Below are positions 1 to 8,217 of a stretch of 32,378 nucleotides of DNA, piece after piece (positions within the stretch are counted from its first letter, which is position 1; the number at the start of each line of letters is the position of its first letter). Source of the stretch: Candidatus Omnitrophota bacterium (GTDB lineage: Bacteria; Omnitrophota; Gorgyraeia; JAGLLT01). The notes beneath the pieces are model-generated. The model searched no databases. It saw nothing but the letters and a program-made list of their open reading frames with translations, and was not told the origin of the DNA. Position numbers and translations under genes: made by a program. The stretch is from assembly GCA_023140385.1 (NCBI GenBank), contig JAGLLT010000012.1, positions 1 to 32,378 on the forward strand, read 5' to 3'.

Positions 1-34
1 TCGCACTTGTGATTACAATTTACAGATATGAGCT

Positions 35-1204
35 CTATTTAAAAATGATATTTGCTATCCACCCTAAAACAATTATTTGCGGAACAGTTATAATTGGCAG
101 CCATATAGCTGTTTTTTTACCAACATTATGCCACAGAAGGCCTATCTCTGTGTAGTCGGTTGCTACACCTGCCATAAGAAAGACAAGGCTGTTTCCAATG
201 GCACGTGTTTGTCTGAATATCTCAAAAGCCATTGGAGCGGAGCCTTCGGAGCATACTTCAATAACAGTGGCAACAAGCAATGTTACGAAGAGTCCGCCGA
301 CAGAAGCGCTCATATAGTTCTGGAAAATATGTGAAGGTACATATGCTCCCGCGAGAGAAGCAATCCCCATGCCTATAAGTATCCACCATAATACCATATT
401 GCTTAGAGACATCGCTCCCCGATAAACTCCCTTCATATCGTTTCGCAGGCTCTGCCATGATAATCTGTATTTTTTAAGCCGGCTCCTGATATCTTTTTTT
501 ATGGAGAAATCCTTATCGTATTCCAGTTGATTTGTATTTTTTTCAATAATATTCTTTCTCTCAAGTAACTGAAAGATAAGGCCCGTATTGATAGCAATTA
601 TAATTGCCGAAAAAACTATATACAGCGCTTTCATCCCGAAAAAACCTATAAGCATTATAGTCACGGCCACATTTGCCCACGGAGAAGCGAGCAAAAACGC
701 GACAACCGCGGCGTTTGACGCGCCTTTCTTATGAAGCTGTATCGCGAGAGCCAGTATGCCGTGTGAGCAAGTGCTCATCAAAAAACCGAGAAAAACAGAA
801 TAAAAAATAGTCTTTTTCTTCGGTTGCGCCAGGAGATGCGAGATGTACTCCCGGGGAACATAATGGTCTATTACTCCGCCAAGAAAAAAGCCTAACAATA
901 TCGCCCACCATATAATTTTAAAATATTCCCACAGCGCGATTCTGAAAGGCTCAAGCAGCGGAACCAGGTAAGATAGGAAGATGGTAGAAAGTAAGATTAA
1001 GATGACAATAAAATTTTTGTTTTTATAGATAGATTTCTTTTGGTTTGTACTGCAGGAGATTGTGCCATGAGTCGAAATACCATTTTTTTCCGCGAATTTG
1101 TTCATACAGCTTTTACTGCAGAAAAAATAGGTGTTTCCATGATGTGTGACGCGCAAGCTGTCCTTTTCGTTAACCGTCATTCCGCAAATTGGATCTTTAG
1201 CCAT
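35..1204 (-). CDS. YHS-domain metal permease (SO_0444/DUF318-like)
   Basis: Predicted inner-membrane permease of the DUF318/ArsP-like family, probably exporting a soft metal such as copper or zinc, with a metal-binding YHS domain fused at the N-terminus. The YHS part (residues 1-41) shows DPICGM with Cys7 and the FFCSKSC pair Cys29/Cys33. About eight hydrophobic helices follow from residue 65, with the family-typical CSHG at 146-149, the SPWANV stretch near 175, and a second CSEGSAP motif near 320. Length (389 aa) fits the family plus the extra domain. The ATG at 1204 is preceded by AGGA at about 9 nt. It is transcribed away from pcm. Family assignment is firm; the actual metal is not visible from the sequence. 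Confidence 0.85.
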   Translation of the reverse strand: MAKDPICGMTVNEKDSLRVTHHGNTYFFCSKSCMNKFAEKNGISTHGTISCSTNQKKSIYKNKNFIVILILLSTIFLSYLVPLLEPFRIALWEYFKIIWWAILLGFFLGGVIDHYVPREYISHLLAQPKKKTIFYSVFLGFLMSTCSHGILALAIQLHKKGASNAAVVAFLLASPWANVAVTIMLIGFFGMKALYIVFSAIIIAINTGLIFQLLERKNIIEKNTNQLEYDKDFSIKKDIRSRLKKYRLSWQSLRNDMKGVYRGAMSLSNMVLWWILIGMGIASLAGAYVPSHIFQNYMSASVGGLFVTLLVATVIEVCSEGSAPMAFEIFRQTRAIGNSLVFLMAGVATDYTEIGLLWHNVGKKTAIWLPIITVPQIIVLGWIANIIFK

Positions 1205-1389
1205 ATAAATTTATCCTATACTTATTTTTTATCTAACAATTAATAGACGAACGTCGTTTTTCAAGGAATTTTACTTCATACACACATATTTTACATCACC
1301 GGTATATACATTTCAAGTTCAATTGTTTGATTCTTACATCAATACCATTGGGTACAGCCCCTATTTGACATTACTTATATTTCCTGTAT

Positions 1390-1418
1390 TTGACAAACGC
1401 GTTATTCTGTGCTACGTT
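1390..1418 (+). promoter_or_regulatory. Putative sigma70 promoter upstream of pcm
   Basis: A perfect -35 TTGACA (1390-1395) is followed by a 17-nt spacer and a weak -10 TACGTT (1413-1418). A second TTGACA, in the same TATTTGACA context, lies 25 bp upstream (1365-1370). The site is in the 267-bp gap between the divergent permease and pcm genes, about 55 nt before the pcm start; I see no other feature in that gap. Confidence 0.4.
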
Positions 1419-1471
1419 TATAACAGCTTCTTTAGAGAAAGATATTGAGAGCCTGAAGTGATGGTTAAAAC

Positions 1472-2182
1472 ATGAAAAAATGTATACGAGTACTCTCTGT
1501 ATTATTTTTTATCTTTTTAATCGGCAATCAGCTTGATTACTTAAAAGCCGCCGATAGCCTCTTTAATGAACGCCGGGAAATGGTTGAAACTCAAATTAAA
1601 GAAAGAGGTATACAGGACAAAGCCGCTTTAGAAGCTATGCTTTCCGTCCCAAGACACAAGTTCGTCCCGCCGGCTCACAGAGCCTATGCTTACGCGGATC
1701 GCCCCTTGCCTATAGGCCATGGGCAAACCATATCACAACCTTATATCGTAGCCCTTATGACTTCCCTATTAAACCTCGATTCCAAGTCGGTGGTTTTAGA
1801 AGTGGGAACCGGCTCCGGCTATCAAGCCGCGATTTTATCCGGGATATGCAAAGAAGTCTACACAGTGGAAATCATTCCTCCTTTAGGCAAAAATGCCGCC
1901 GCTCTTCTTAAAGAGTATGATAATGTTACGGTTGAGATTGGTGATGGTTATTACGGCTGGAAAGAATATGCCCCTTTTGACGGCATCATGGTTACCGCGG
2001 CAGCTACCTACATCCCCCCTCCCCTAATCAAACAGCTTAAGCCCGGCGGCAAGATGATTATACCAATAGGCGGCGTTTTTCAGGTCCAGAGATTGATGCT
2101 TATTACAAAAAAACAAGACGGCACTTTGGTGAGTGAAAATATCATTCCGGTCCGCTTTGTTCCCCTAACCAGAGCAGATTAA
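1472..2182 (+). CDS. pcm: Protein-L-isoaspartate O-methyltransferase, exported form
   Basis: SAM-dependent methyltransferase that repairs isoaspartyl residues in damaged proteins. Visible motifs are the PIMT-specific GHGQTISQPYIVA at 82-94, SAM motif I LEVGTGSGYQAA at 109-120, and the FDGIMVTAAA and LKPGGKMIIPIG blocks in the C-terminal half. The catalytic core begins near residue 30. Residues 1-27 form a lysine-led hydrophobic segment ending in LKAAD, which looks like a cleavable signal peptide, so the enzyme may act in the periplasm; this is odd because SAM is cytosolic. No clear Shine-Dalgarno sequence precedes the ATG. It is followed after 16 bp by the spermidine-synthase-like gene, so the two are probably co-transcribed. 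The family call is secure; the location is inferred. Confidence 0.9.
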   Translation: MKKCIRVLSVLFFIFLIGNQLDYLKAADSLFNERREMVETQIKERGIQDKAALEAMLSVPRHKFVPPAHRAYAYADRPLPIGHGQTISQPYIVALMTSLLNLDSKSVVLEVGTGSGYQAAILSGICKEVYTVEIIPPLGKNAAALLKEYDNVTVEIGDGYYGWKEYAPFDGIMVTAAATYIPPPLIKQLKPGGKMIIPIGGVFQVQRLMLITKKQDGTLVSENIIPVRFVPLTRAD

Positions 2183-2198
2183 CCGTAAGTAATTAATT

Positions 2199-4607
2199 AT
2201 GATAATAACATTTATAACTCTTTTTTTAGCCGCTGTTACTTTCTTAGTATATGAAATATTATTAATGAAAACCTTAAGCATAGTCGGCTGGAGCCATTAT
2301 GCTTATATGGTTGTAAGTCTTTCTATGCTGGGTTTGGGCTTTAGCGGTGTACTTTTGAGCCTCTTCCCAAAATTTTTCCGTCAAAACCGCGACATCTGCA
2401 TACTAATCGGCGGCTTCCTGTTCAGTCTTATACTGCCCTTAACTTTTTACATAAATCAAAAACTACCCCTAAACTATCTTTATCTGGTATGGGACTGGCG
2501 GCAGTTTATATACATAGGAGTAAGTTATTTTTTATACGGAATTCCTTTTCTAATAATCTCCACCATATTAGCGATTTTTTTCCTCAGGCACCCCAAGAAG
2601 ACAAATCAAGTATATTCGGTAAACCTGTTCGGTTCGGGGTTTGGTGTTTTCTGCGCCGTCCTTATTATGCATTATGTTCAGCCGGAAAAGTATATATTTG
2701 TATGCAGCGTTCTAAGCGCTTTAATGGCTTTTGTTTGGGGATTAAGATACAAAAAGTTAAGCAAGCGGCTTATTCTCAGCTTCGTTTTTATAATAATCTT
2801 TTTAATAAACTTCTTTCTCATCCCCTCTTCTTTAATACAATATATCTCCGAATATAAAGGATTACCTTCACTTTTAAGATTACCGGGAACAAGAATAGTA
2901 GATACATACTTTAACCCCTTCGGCTGCCTGCATATTGTAGAAGGCGAAAAGATAAGAATAGCTTCGGGCTTGAGCATAACCTACAAAGAAAAGATACCGT
3001 TACAAAAAGCTATCACATTTGACGGCGGCGCCCCCTCTCCTATTTTAGATCCGGATAATATAAGTTCCGCCTTTTTTGAAGATCTAATTTTTTCAGCCCC
3101 TTACAGCGTTAAGTCAAATCCTAAAGTACTTCTGATAGGAGCCGGCGGTTTTGGCAGCGCCCTGCTGGCTAATTATCATAACAGCAGATACATTAAAGTA
3201 TTAGAGATAAATCCTAAGGTTATTTCCGCGTTAGAAAAGAATATGACAACTTCTTTTGGCCGGTGGATAAAAAAAGCAAATATACAAATAACCAAAACAG
3301 ACGCCCGAAGCTATATAGAAAAGTCTCAAGAAGAATTTGATATTATCCAAATGGATCCTGCAGGTACCCTGACTTCATCCGCTTCCGGACTATTCGCGCA
3401 AAATGAAGATTACTTAAATACCGTCGAATCATATAAACTTTTTATACAGAGGCTTGCCCCCGACGGTATGTTTATGATAAGCCGCTGGATGAGCACGCCG
3501 GCAAAAGGCGGAATAAAATTATTTGCTACCGGAGTTAGAGCATTAGAAGAGCTTGATATAGAAAACCCTGAAAATAACTTAGTTTTGATAAAAAATTGGG
3601 ACATCATAACCCTGCTGATAAAAAAAGACCCTTTTACCACTAACGAACTGAAGAATATAAAAAATTTCTGCGGCAAAAAACATTTTGATACTTCGTATTT
3701 TCCCGGGATAGAAAAATCGCGGACAAACCGCTTTCACATCCTGCCGGAACCCATATATTATCTGGCGGCGCGAAGTATAATAAACAAGCAAGACAGAGAA
3801 GATTTTTTTACAAATTATACATTTAATGTTAGGCCGGCTGTTGACAATAAGCCTTATTTTTCACATTTTTTTAAATGGACCTCCCTGCCCTATCTTATTA
3901 AAACTTTAGGCAGAGAGTGGATTCCTTTTGCCGAATACGGTTATCTAATACTCCTGGCCTCTTTCATTCAATCTTTGGTGGTAGGCGGATTACTTATACT
4001 TTTGCCTTTAGGAATTTTGGTTTTTAAGCGCGGGAGAGAAAACAGCGTTAAATTTAAATTCAATACCTGGCTGTATTTTGTATTTTTAGGTTTATCATTT
4101 ATGATTTTAGAAATGGGCTTGATTCAAAAATTCATCCTTTTTCTGCATAACCCTATATATTCCGCCTCTATAGTAATAGGTTCGTTTCTTACTATCTCAG
4201 GCATCGGAAGTATGCTAAGTAAAAGGTTTTTTAACAAACAGGCAAAATATCAAATAATACCTTTTATAATAATAACAATATTGGCCGTTTTATACGCTTG
4301 TTTTCTTGATTCACTTTTTTATAAGTTAATGGGACTAAACATTTACACCAAACTCTTGCTTTCGATTATAATTATTGCCCCTCTGGCCTTACTCTTAGGC
4401 ATTCCCTTTCCTCTCGGGATGCGGAAAATATCTCCTACGGGTGAAGTCAACACAGGCATCGCCTGGGGATGCAATGGGTTCTTCTCGGTAATAGGTGCTA
4501 TTCTAACTCCTATCTTAGCCATGCTTTTGGGATCTCAAATCGTGATTTTAATAGGCGGGCTGGGTTATCTTTTAGCAATGTTTATGTGGAAACTTAAATT
4601 TGACTAA
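2199..4607 (+). CDS. Membrane-embedded spermidine-synthase-like protein
   Basis: An 802-residue protein with about six or seven transmembrane helices (residues 1-215), a central soluble Rossmann domain (about 215-560), and a C-terminal membrane part (about 585-800). The central domain resembles spermidine synthase: glycine loop GAGGFG at 314-319, acidic strand end LEIN, a DARSYIE motif, and IIQMDPAG around Asp386. True aminopropyltransferases usually read GGGDGG and have a DSTDP-type catalytic loop; both are altered here, so I would not assign spermidine synthesis. Such multi-TM proteins are widespread in deep-branching bacteria and mostly uncharacterised. It follows pcm by 16 bp and converges on the MTAP-APRT fusion, which would consume the by-product of aminopropyl transfer. 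The start codon has no strong ribosome binding site. Confidence 0.75.
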   Translation: MIITFITLFLAAVTFLVYEILLMKTLSIVGWSHYAYMVVSLSMLGLGFSGVLLSLFPKFFRQNRDICILIGGFLFSLILPLTFYINQKLPLNYLYLVWDWRQFIYIGVSYFLYGIPFLIISTILAIFFLRHPKKTNQVYSVNLFGSGFGVFCAVLIMHYVQPEKYIFVCSVLSALMAFVWGLRYKKLSKRLILSFVFIIIFLINFFLIPSSLIQYISEYKGLPSLLRLPGTRIVDTYFNPFGCLHIVEGEKIRIASGLSITYKEKIPLQKAITFDGGAPSPILDPDNISSAFFEDLIFSAPYSVKSNPKVLLIGAGGFGSALLANYHNSRYIKVLEINPKVISALEKNMTTSFGRWIKKANIQITKTDARSYIEKSQEEFDIIQMDPAGTLTSSASGLFAQNEDYLNTVESYKLFIQRLAPDGMFMISRWMSTPAKGGIKLFATGVRALEELDIENPENNLVLIKNWDIITLLIKKDPFTTNELKNIKNFCGKKHFDTSYFPGIEKSRTNRFHILPEPIYYLAARSIINKQDREDFFTNYTFNVRPAVDNKPYFSHFFKWTSLPYLIKTLGREWIPFAEYGYLILLASFIQSLVVGGLLILLPLGILVFKRGRENSVKFKFNTWLYFVFLGLSFMILEMGLIQKFILFLHNPIYSASIVIGSFLTISGIGSMLSKRFFNKQAKYQIIPFIIITILAVLYACFLDSLFYKLMGLNIYTKLLLSIIIIAPLALLLGIPFPLGMRKISPTGEVNTGIAWGCNGFFSVIGAILTPILAMLLGSQIVILIGGLGYLLAMFMWKLKFD

Positions 4608-4615
4608 ATAGTGAC

Positions 4616-4652
4616 GACAATCCCATCGGATTTTTATTGGAACCGGATTGTC
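4616..4652. terminator. Possible bidirectional hairpin between convergent genes
   Basis: A perfect 8-bp inverted repeat, GACAATCC (4616-4623) and GGATTGTC (4645-4652), lies between two convergent genes. The loop is 21 nt and there is no U-tract on either side, so it is at best a weak factor-independent terminator. Confidence 0.3.
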
Positions 4653-4667
4653 ATAGAGATTAAAACT

Positions 4668-5939
4668 CTACTCTCCTTTGTATTTTACCAGGCTAAAAAC
4701 TTCTACTCCCTGTGATTCAAGATTTTCCCGGCCCTTTAAATCCTCCAATTCTACTACAAAAGCCGCTTCAACAATACTAACCCCTAATCTTTGTAATATT
4801 TTCACAAAGGCTGACGCCGTGCCTCCCGTAGCTATCAAATCATCTATAATCAAAACTTTGTCCTCTTTGCCAATAGCGTCTTTGTGAACTTCTATCTGGT
4901 CTTTGCCATACTCTAAATCGTATTCTTGACTATATGTAGGAGCCGGCAGCTTCCCTTTCTTTCTAACAAGAACAAAACCAACATTTAACCTGTCTGCCAG
5001 AATACTGCCAAAGACAAACCCTCTGGACTCTATTCCCGCGATTAATGTTATATCTTTATCCTTGTACCTGCCGCATAAAGCTTCCATCACTTTTCCCATA
5101 GCTTTGGTATCTTTTAATAAAGTGGTTATATCCCTAAACATTATTCCCTTTTTAGGAAAATCCGGAATTGTTCTAATACTATTCTCAACAACATTCTCCT
5201 TATCTGCGATCATCCTAACGGCTCCGGTAACTATTTTTACCATGTTTCCTATATTTTGAGAGAACATCTCTTTAATTTGAGGCCACGACACAGGAGCCTC
5301 ATCTTCTTTCCAACTGTCATAATCCGTAACCATGGCTATGGCCGCGTACTCAAGCCCTATTTCTTTTGCTAAAATAGCTTCTTGAGCCACTGTCATATTA
5401 ATAACATCGCCGCCTAACATTTTGTACATTTTTGATTCTGCTCTGGTAGAAAAGCGGGGGCCCTCTATTGTCACTACACAGCCTTTTTTATGATATCTAA
5501 TACCAAGCTCCTGACAACTTTCCGCCAACTTGCCTCTTAAAAATCCCGAAAACGGGTCACCCAAAGGAGCATGTACCGGCTCACCCTCAAATTTATCATA
5601 AAAAGTTGACTTCCTGCTTTTTGTAAAATCTAAAAATTGGTCTAAAACAACAAAATCGCCTCTCTTAATTTCCTCCTTTAAAGAACCTACTACAGTTGTT
5701 GCTATAATATGCCCTACGCCTTCGGCCTTTAGAGCGGAAATGATGGCTCTAATATTGACCTGGCTTGGCGGAGTTTGGTGCTCTTCGCCATGCCTCGAAG
5801 CCAAAACAATCTCTTGCCCGGATAAAAGTATTATATTTAATTTGACGGTTCCATAAGGCGTTGTTATTACGCTTGTTCTCCCCTTACCGATACTGTCCAT
5901 TTTCTCTAAACCGCTACCGCCTATCACGCCTAATTTCAT
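4668..5939 (-). CDS. Fusion of MTA phosphorylase and adenine phosphoribosyltransferase
   Basis: Two complete salvage enzymes in one chain. Residues 1-245 are a purine/MTA phosphorylase: GGSG (7-10), SRHGEEHQTPPSQVNIRA (48-65), EGPRFSTRAES (159-169), NMTVAQEA (181-188) and TDYDSW (205-210). The Asp pair in TDYDSW is the known mark of MTA or adenosine preference over inosine/guanosine. Residues 252-423 are a full-length APRT, including RTIPDFP at the start and the PRPP loop VLIIDDLIATGGTAS (362-376). The expected route is methylthioadenosine plus phosphate to adenine and methylthioribose-1-phosphate, then adenine plus PRPP to AMP. The junction (about 245-252) is short and in frame with no sign of a frameshift, so the fusion looks genuine. 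The gene converges on a spermidine-synthase-like gene, a possible source of MTA. Confidence 0.93.
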   Translation of the reverse strand: MKLGVIGGSGLEKMDSIGKGRTSVITTPYGTVKLNIILLSGQEIVLASRHGEEHQTPPSQVNIRAIISALKAEGVGHIIATTVVGSLKEEIKRGDFVVLDQFLDFTKSRKSTFYDKFEGEPVHAPLGDPFSGFLRGKLAESCQELGIRYHKKGCVVTIEGPRFSTRAESKMYKMLGGDVINMTVAQEAILAKEIGLEYAAIAMVTDYDSWKEDEAPVSWPQIKEMFSQNIGNMVKIVTGAVRMIADKENVVENSIRTIPDFPKKGIMFRDITTLLKDTKAMGKVMEALCGRYKDKDITLIAGIESRGFVFGSILADRLNVGFVLVRKKGKLPAPTYSQEYDLEYGKDQIEVHKDAIGKEDKVLIIDDLIATGGTASAFVKILQRLGVSIVEAAFVVELEDLKGRENLESQGVEVFSLVKYKGE

Positions 5940-6006
5940 TTCAACTCCTCAATTTCTTATCCTCATAATTGTATCATACATTATAATTCAAATAGAACCG
6001 TCTCTT

Positions 6007-6951
6007 TTACCCTCCAATTTCTGACAGGATATTTTCAGGGGATGGCGGGATAGACTTGCCTAGAGAGCTCTTTATATATTTTCCCGAACGCTTAATGAGA
6101 TATTCCCCCTGCTTTAGCACAATATCATTAATAGAAAAAGGACGCCGTCCTGTATTGATAATCATCTTATCCTCAAGTATCCATTTTCCTTTTTCAATAG
6201 CAATTTGGCTAATATCTATTGCGCCGCTTATAACTACTAAATTTCCATTCTTGTCAGCGTATATTGGGATAAGTTTAATATCCATTTCATGCGACAAATA
6301 TTTTCCTTTCTCTACGATTTGCTCACTTGCCTTGCTTAGCACGTAAGCTTTTTCGTTGGATTCTCTATCTTCAAGGATAGCTTCAGGAAGAATTCTTGAA
6401 ACAACCGATCCTTTATCATTCTTAACTATGATTTCCCGATCATACACTACAGTATAACGTTCTCCAGATTCAGAATTTACAGGAACTTTATAATTCCAAA
6501 CGGACAAAAGAAATTTATCTTCAGTCTTATTTTCATTTGTTTGCCCTTTTGATAAACATTTCATGCCTTTCATTGCAATAAAAAGTTCAATGTGGCCTGT
6601 GGGTACACACAGCGCCCGGTCGGCAGTGTCCATTAAATTTGCTATCATACCAAATGGAGTGACCATAAAAATAAGCTTACCTGTCATTTTGGCTATAGAG
6701 TCTTTGTCGACGATTAGATCTTTTTTTACCTCGCCTGAATCCATATGAACATATATTTTTGGAATATACATTGTGAACTTATCTACGCGACTTTCATAGC
6801 GAAGCTCAGAATATGGGTCACCATCCTTAAGGGACGCTGATTTTAGGTTAAATCTTGTTGCACCGCAACCTGCTAATGCCATGGTCGTTACACTTATGGC
6901 TAAAATAGTTAACATGCGGGTAGTGTTAAATATAACCAATCCTGGTTTCAT
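6007..6951 (-). CDS. Predicted lipoprotein, unknown function
   Basis: I do not recognise a family. The N-terminus is a lipoprotein signal peptide with lipobox LAGC and acylated Cys29. The rest (about 285 residues) is hydrophilic and likely beta-rich, with no transmembrane segment, and ends in a short proline-containing tail. A C-terminal stretch reading INTGRRPFSI near residue 270 resembles IKTGRPFEIS in the next lipoprotein upstream, which hints at a shared C-terminal fold or function. The ATG at 6951 is supported by GGGAG 7 nt upstream. It lies 86 bp downstream of the other lipoprotein gene on the same strand; the two are probably co-expressed in the envelope. Confidence 0.75.
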   Translation of the reverse strand: MKPGLVIFNTTRMLTILAISVTTMALAGCGATRFNLKSASLKDGDPYSELRYESRVDKFTMYIPKIYVHMDSGEVKKDLIVDKDSIAKMTGKLIFMVTPFGMIANLMDTADRALCVPTGHIELFIAMKGMKCLSKGQTNENKTEDKFLLSVWNYKVPVNSESGERYTVVYDREIIVKNDKGSVVSRILPEAILEDRESNEKAYVLSKASEQIVEKGKYLSHEMDIKLIPIYADKNGNLVVISGAIDISQIAIEKGKWILEDKMIINTGRRPFSINDIVLKQGEYLIKRSGKYIKSSLGKSIPPSPENILSEIGG

Positions 6952-7037
6952 GACTAAACTCCCGTTTATTTGTTTTTAAAAATGATATCGTCCAGGGCTT
7001 GATAGAATTCATAGATTATTTCGAGCAGTCATTCTAT

Positions 7038-7829
7038 CTATCTCAATGCCAAAACAGCTTTCTTTCTTATTGCTTTTTTTGATCTTCCGCCCCAATAGCC
7101 TTGCTGTTTCCATGACCATCTCGTAAACATTTTTTTGTCCATATCATACGCGGGGGAACCTAAAAAATCAATGTCATCCTCCCGCATGGCGCTGATTTCA
7201 AAGGGGCGTCCGGTTTTTATCTCAACTGTACCATTAAATATTTTCACAGTATCATTAGTTTCTTTGATTTTGTTGTTTTTCTCATTTTTTATTACGAGCC
7301 GCCTTTCTTCGTGGTAGGTAAATACGGATTTTACTCCAACGAGTGTTATCATATTTTCTCTAATGCTGATTTGAACTTCCTTTCTGTCATTTTTATTCGC
7401 GCCCGACCAGACATGATTGGGTATGTTGAAAGCACGAAATTCCTTTTCCGTAATCTCGTAAAGTTTCAATTTCTCTTTTTCGGCTTTGGTTTTTCCAATC
7501 AGTCCGTTCTTAACTTTTATAGCGACAAAAACAGGGTGTTCTATTATATATCTATGATTTCCCGGGCTATTTGCAATCGCGTAGCTTTCTCCTGAGAGTG
7601 CAAGATTAACAATATCCACCTCACAGCCATGCTCAATTTTTTTTACTCCATGCTGGGGATGCCATGAAAAAGCGTCTTTGTTATCTGTATCAAAGTCGCT
7701 GACAAACTTTACATATCCTTTGGGCCCCTCATGTGGAATCTCACCTAACCTATCCAAGTGGGAAACAGACGCGCAGCCATTTAATAATGTGATTAATGTA
7801 ATCGAGATAACAAGGTACATTTTTTTCAT
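7038..7829 (-). CDS. Predicted lipoprotein, unknown function
   Basis: A 263-residue protein with a short lipoprotein signal ending in LLNGC (lipid-modified Cys19). No known domain is evident. The C-terminal half contains a GTVEIKTGRPFEIS stretch that parallels a segment of the neighbouring lipoprotein (6007-6951), and the extreme C-terminus is strongly basic (WGGRSKKAIRKKA). The start ATG is preceded by AGGA about 11 nt upstream. The 388 bp on its 5' side contain no gene but hold a terminator-like hairpin, a tRNA-Glu-end repeat and an attC-like palindrome, all described separately. Confidence 0.72.
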   Translation of the reverse strand: MKKMYLVISITLITLLNGCASVSHLDRLGEIPHEGPKGYVKFVSDFDTDNKDAFSWHPQHGVKKIEHGCEVDIVNLALSGESYAIANSPGNHRYIIEHPVFVAIKVKNGLIGKTKAEKEKLKLYEITEKEFRAFNIPNHVWSGANKNDRKEVQISIRENMITLVGVKSVFTYHEERRLVIKNEKNNKIKETNDTVKIFNGTVEIKTGRPFEISAMREDDIDFLGSPAYDMDKKMFTRWSWKQQGYWGGRSKKAIRKKAVLALR

Positions 7830-7979
7830 GTGATTAAATTCCTTTTAAGTATTATTTAATTAAACAATCAAGCTTAAATCTCTGGTTTTATCTCACTTTT
7901 TATCCATAATAACATAAAATAAAGAGTTTTTGGCAAAAAAGAGAGGATATGCCTATTTATGATTTTTATATACCACAAC

Positions 7980-8011
7980 AAAAAACCCGAAAGGACTCAA
8001 TCTTCCGGGTT
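7980..8011 (-). terminator. Intrinsic terminator-like hairpin
   Basis: Read on the minus strand, the arms AACCCG and CGGGTT (8011-8006 with 7989-7984) plus three further pairs after one mismatch form a hairpin with an 8-nt loop. It is followed by a T-run at 7985-7980. It could end transcription from 8218-9099, or be the original terminator of a tRNA if the repeat at 8084 marks an old tRNA end. Confidence 0.5.
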
Positions 8012-8083
8012 ATAAGCATGGTAGAACTTTTGCAATAATCAATTCCTACGAAGCCAAAAACGAAAGCATTTTGGCGTAGTAGA

Positions 8084-8097
8084 ATGGTAGCCCCAAC
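8084..8097 (-). repeat. 14-bp direct copy of the tRNA-Glu 3' end (candidate att site)
   Basis: ATGGTAGCCCCAAC at 8084-8097 is identical to 23750-23763, which is the CCA end and acceptor arm of tRNA-Glu, in the same orientation. Just before it, both loci also share CGTAGT at similar spacing. Left of the copy there is a hairpin of GCCAAAA/TTTTGGC (8053-8075), then a terminator-like hairpin. The match is what an integrative element targeting the tRNA 3' end would leave at its distal border. The region around the copy does not fold into a second tRNA. Confidence 0.5.
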
Positions 8098-8133
8098 CCG
8101 CGCTGGACACTAGGGACACTTTATTTCTATTTT

Positions 8134-8214
8134 CAGTTGCTGGCATATAACGCTAGAGCTCACGGGCCACTGGACCGAAGGCATAGCGTTCCTTGTGCAG
8201 CAATTGGCTGGGCC
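8134..8214 (-). repeat. attC-like palindromic element A
   Basis: An ~80-bp nested imperfect palindrome immediately 3' of the stop codon of 8218-9099. Outer arms are CAGTTGCTG (8134-8142) and CAGCAATTG (8198-8206). Inner arms are AACGCTA (8149-8155) and TAGCGTT (8184-8190). The centre is CGGGCC-ACT-GGACCG. Its first 21 bp match element B (9723) at 18 positions, and a GTGCA box sits at the same offset in both. Conserved ends, a variable middle and a location after a gene are the marks of integron cassette recombination sites, though canonical RYYYAAC/GTTRRRY boxes are not exact. Confidence 0.45.
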
Positions 8215-8217
8215 ATT

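Noticed and set aside
2199-4607. Genuine cytosolic spermidine synthase
   Set aside because: The glycine loop and the catalytic DSTDP-type loop differ, and the protein is mostly membrane-embedded.
8084-8150. A second tRNA gene or tRNA fragment beginning at the tRNA-Glu-like 14 bp
   Set aside because: Only the acceptor-end stretch matches; there is no anticodon arm or T-arm, so it is treated as a repeat rather than an RNA gene.
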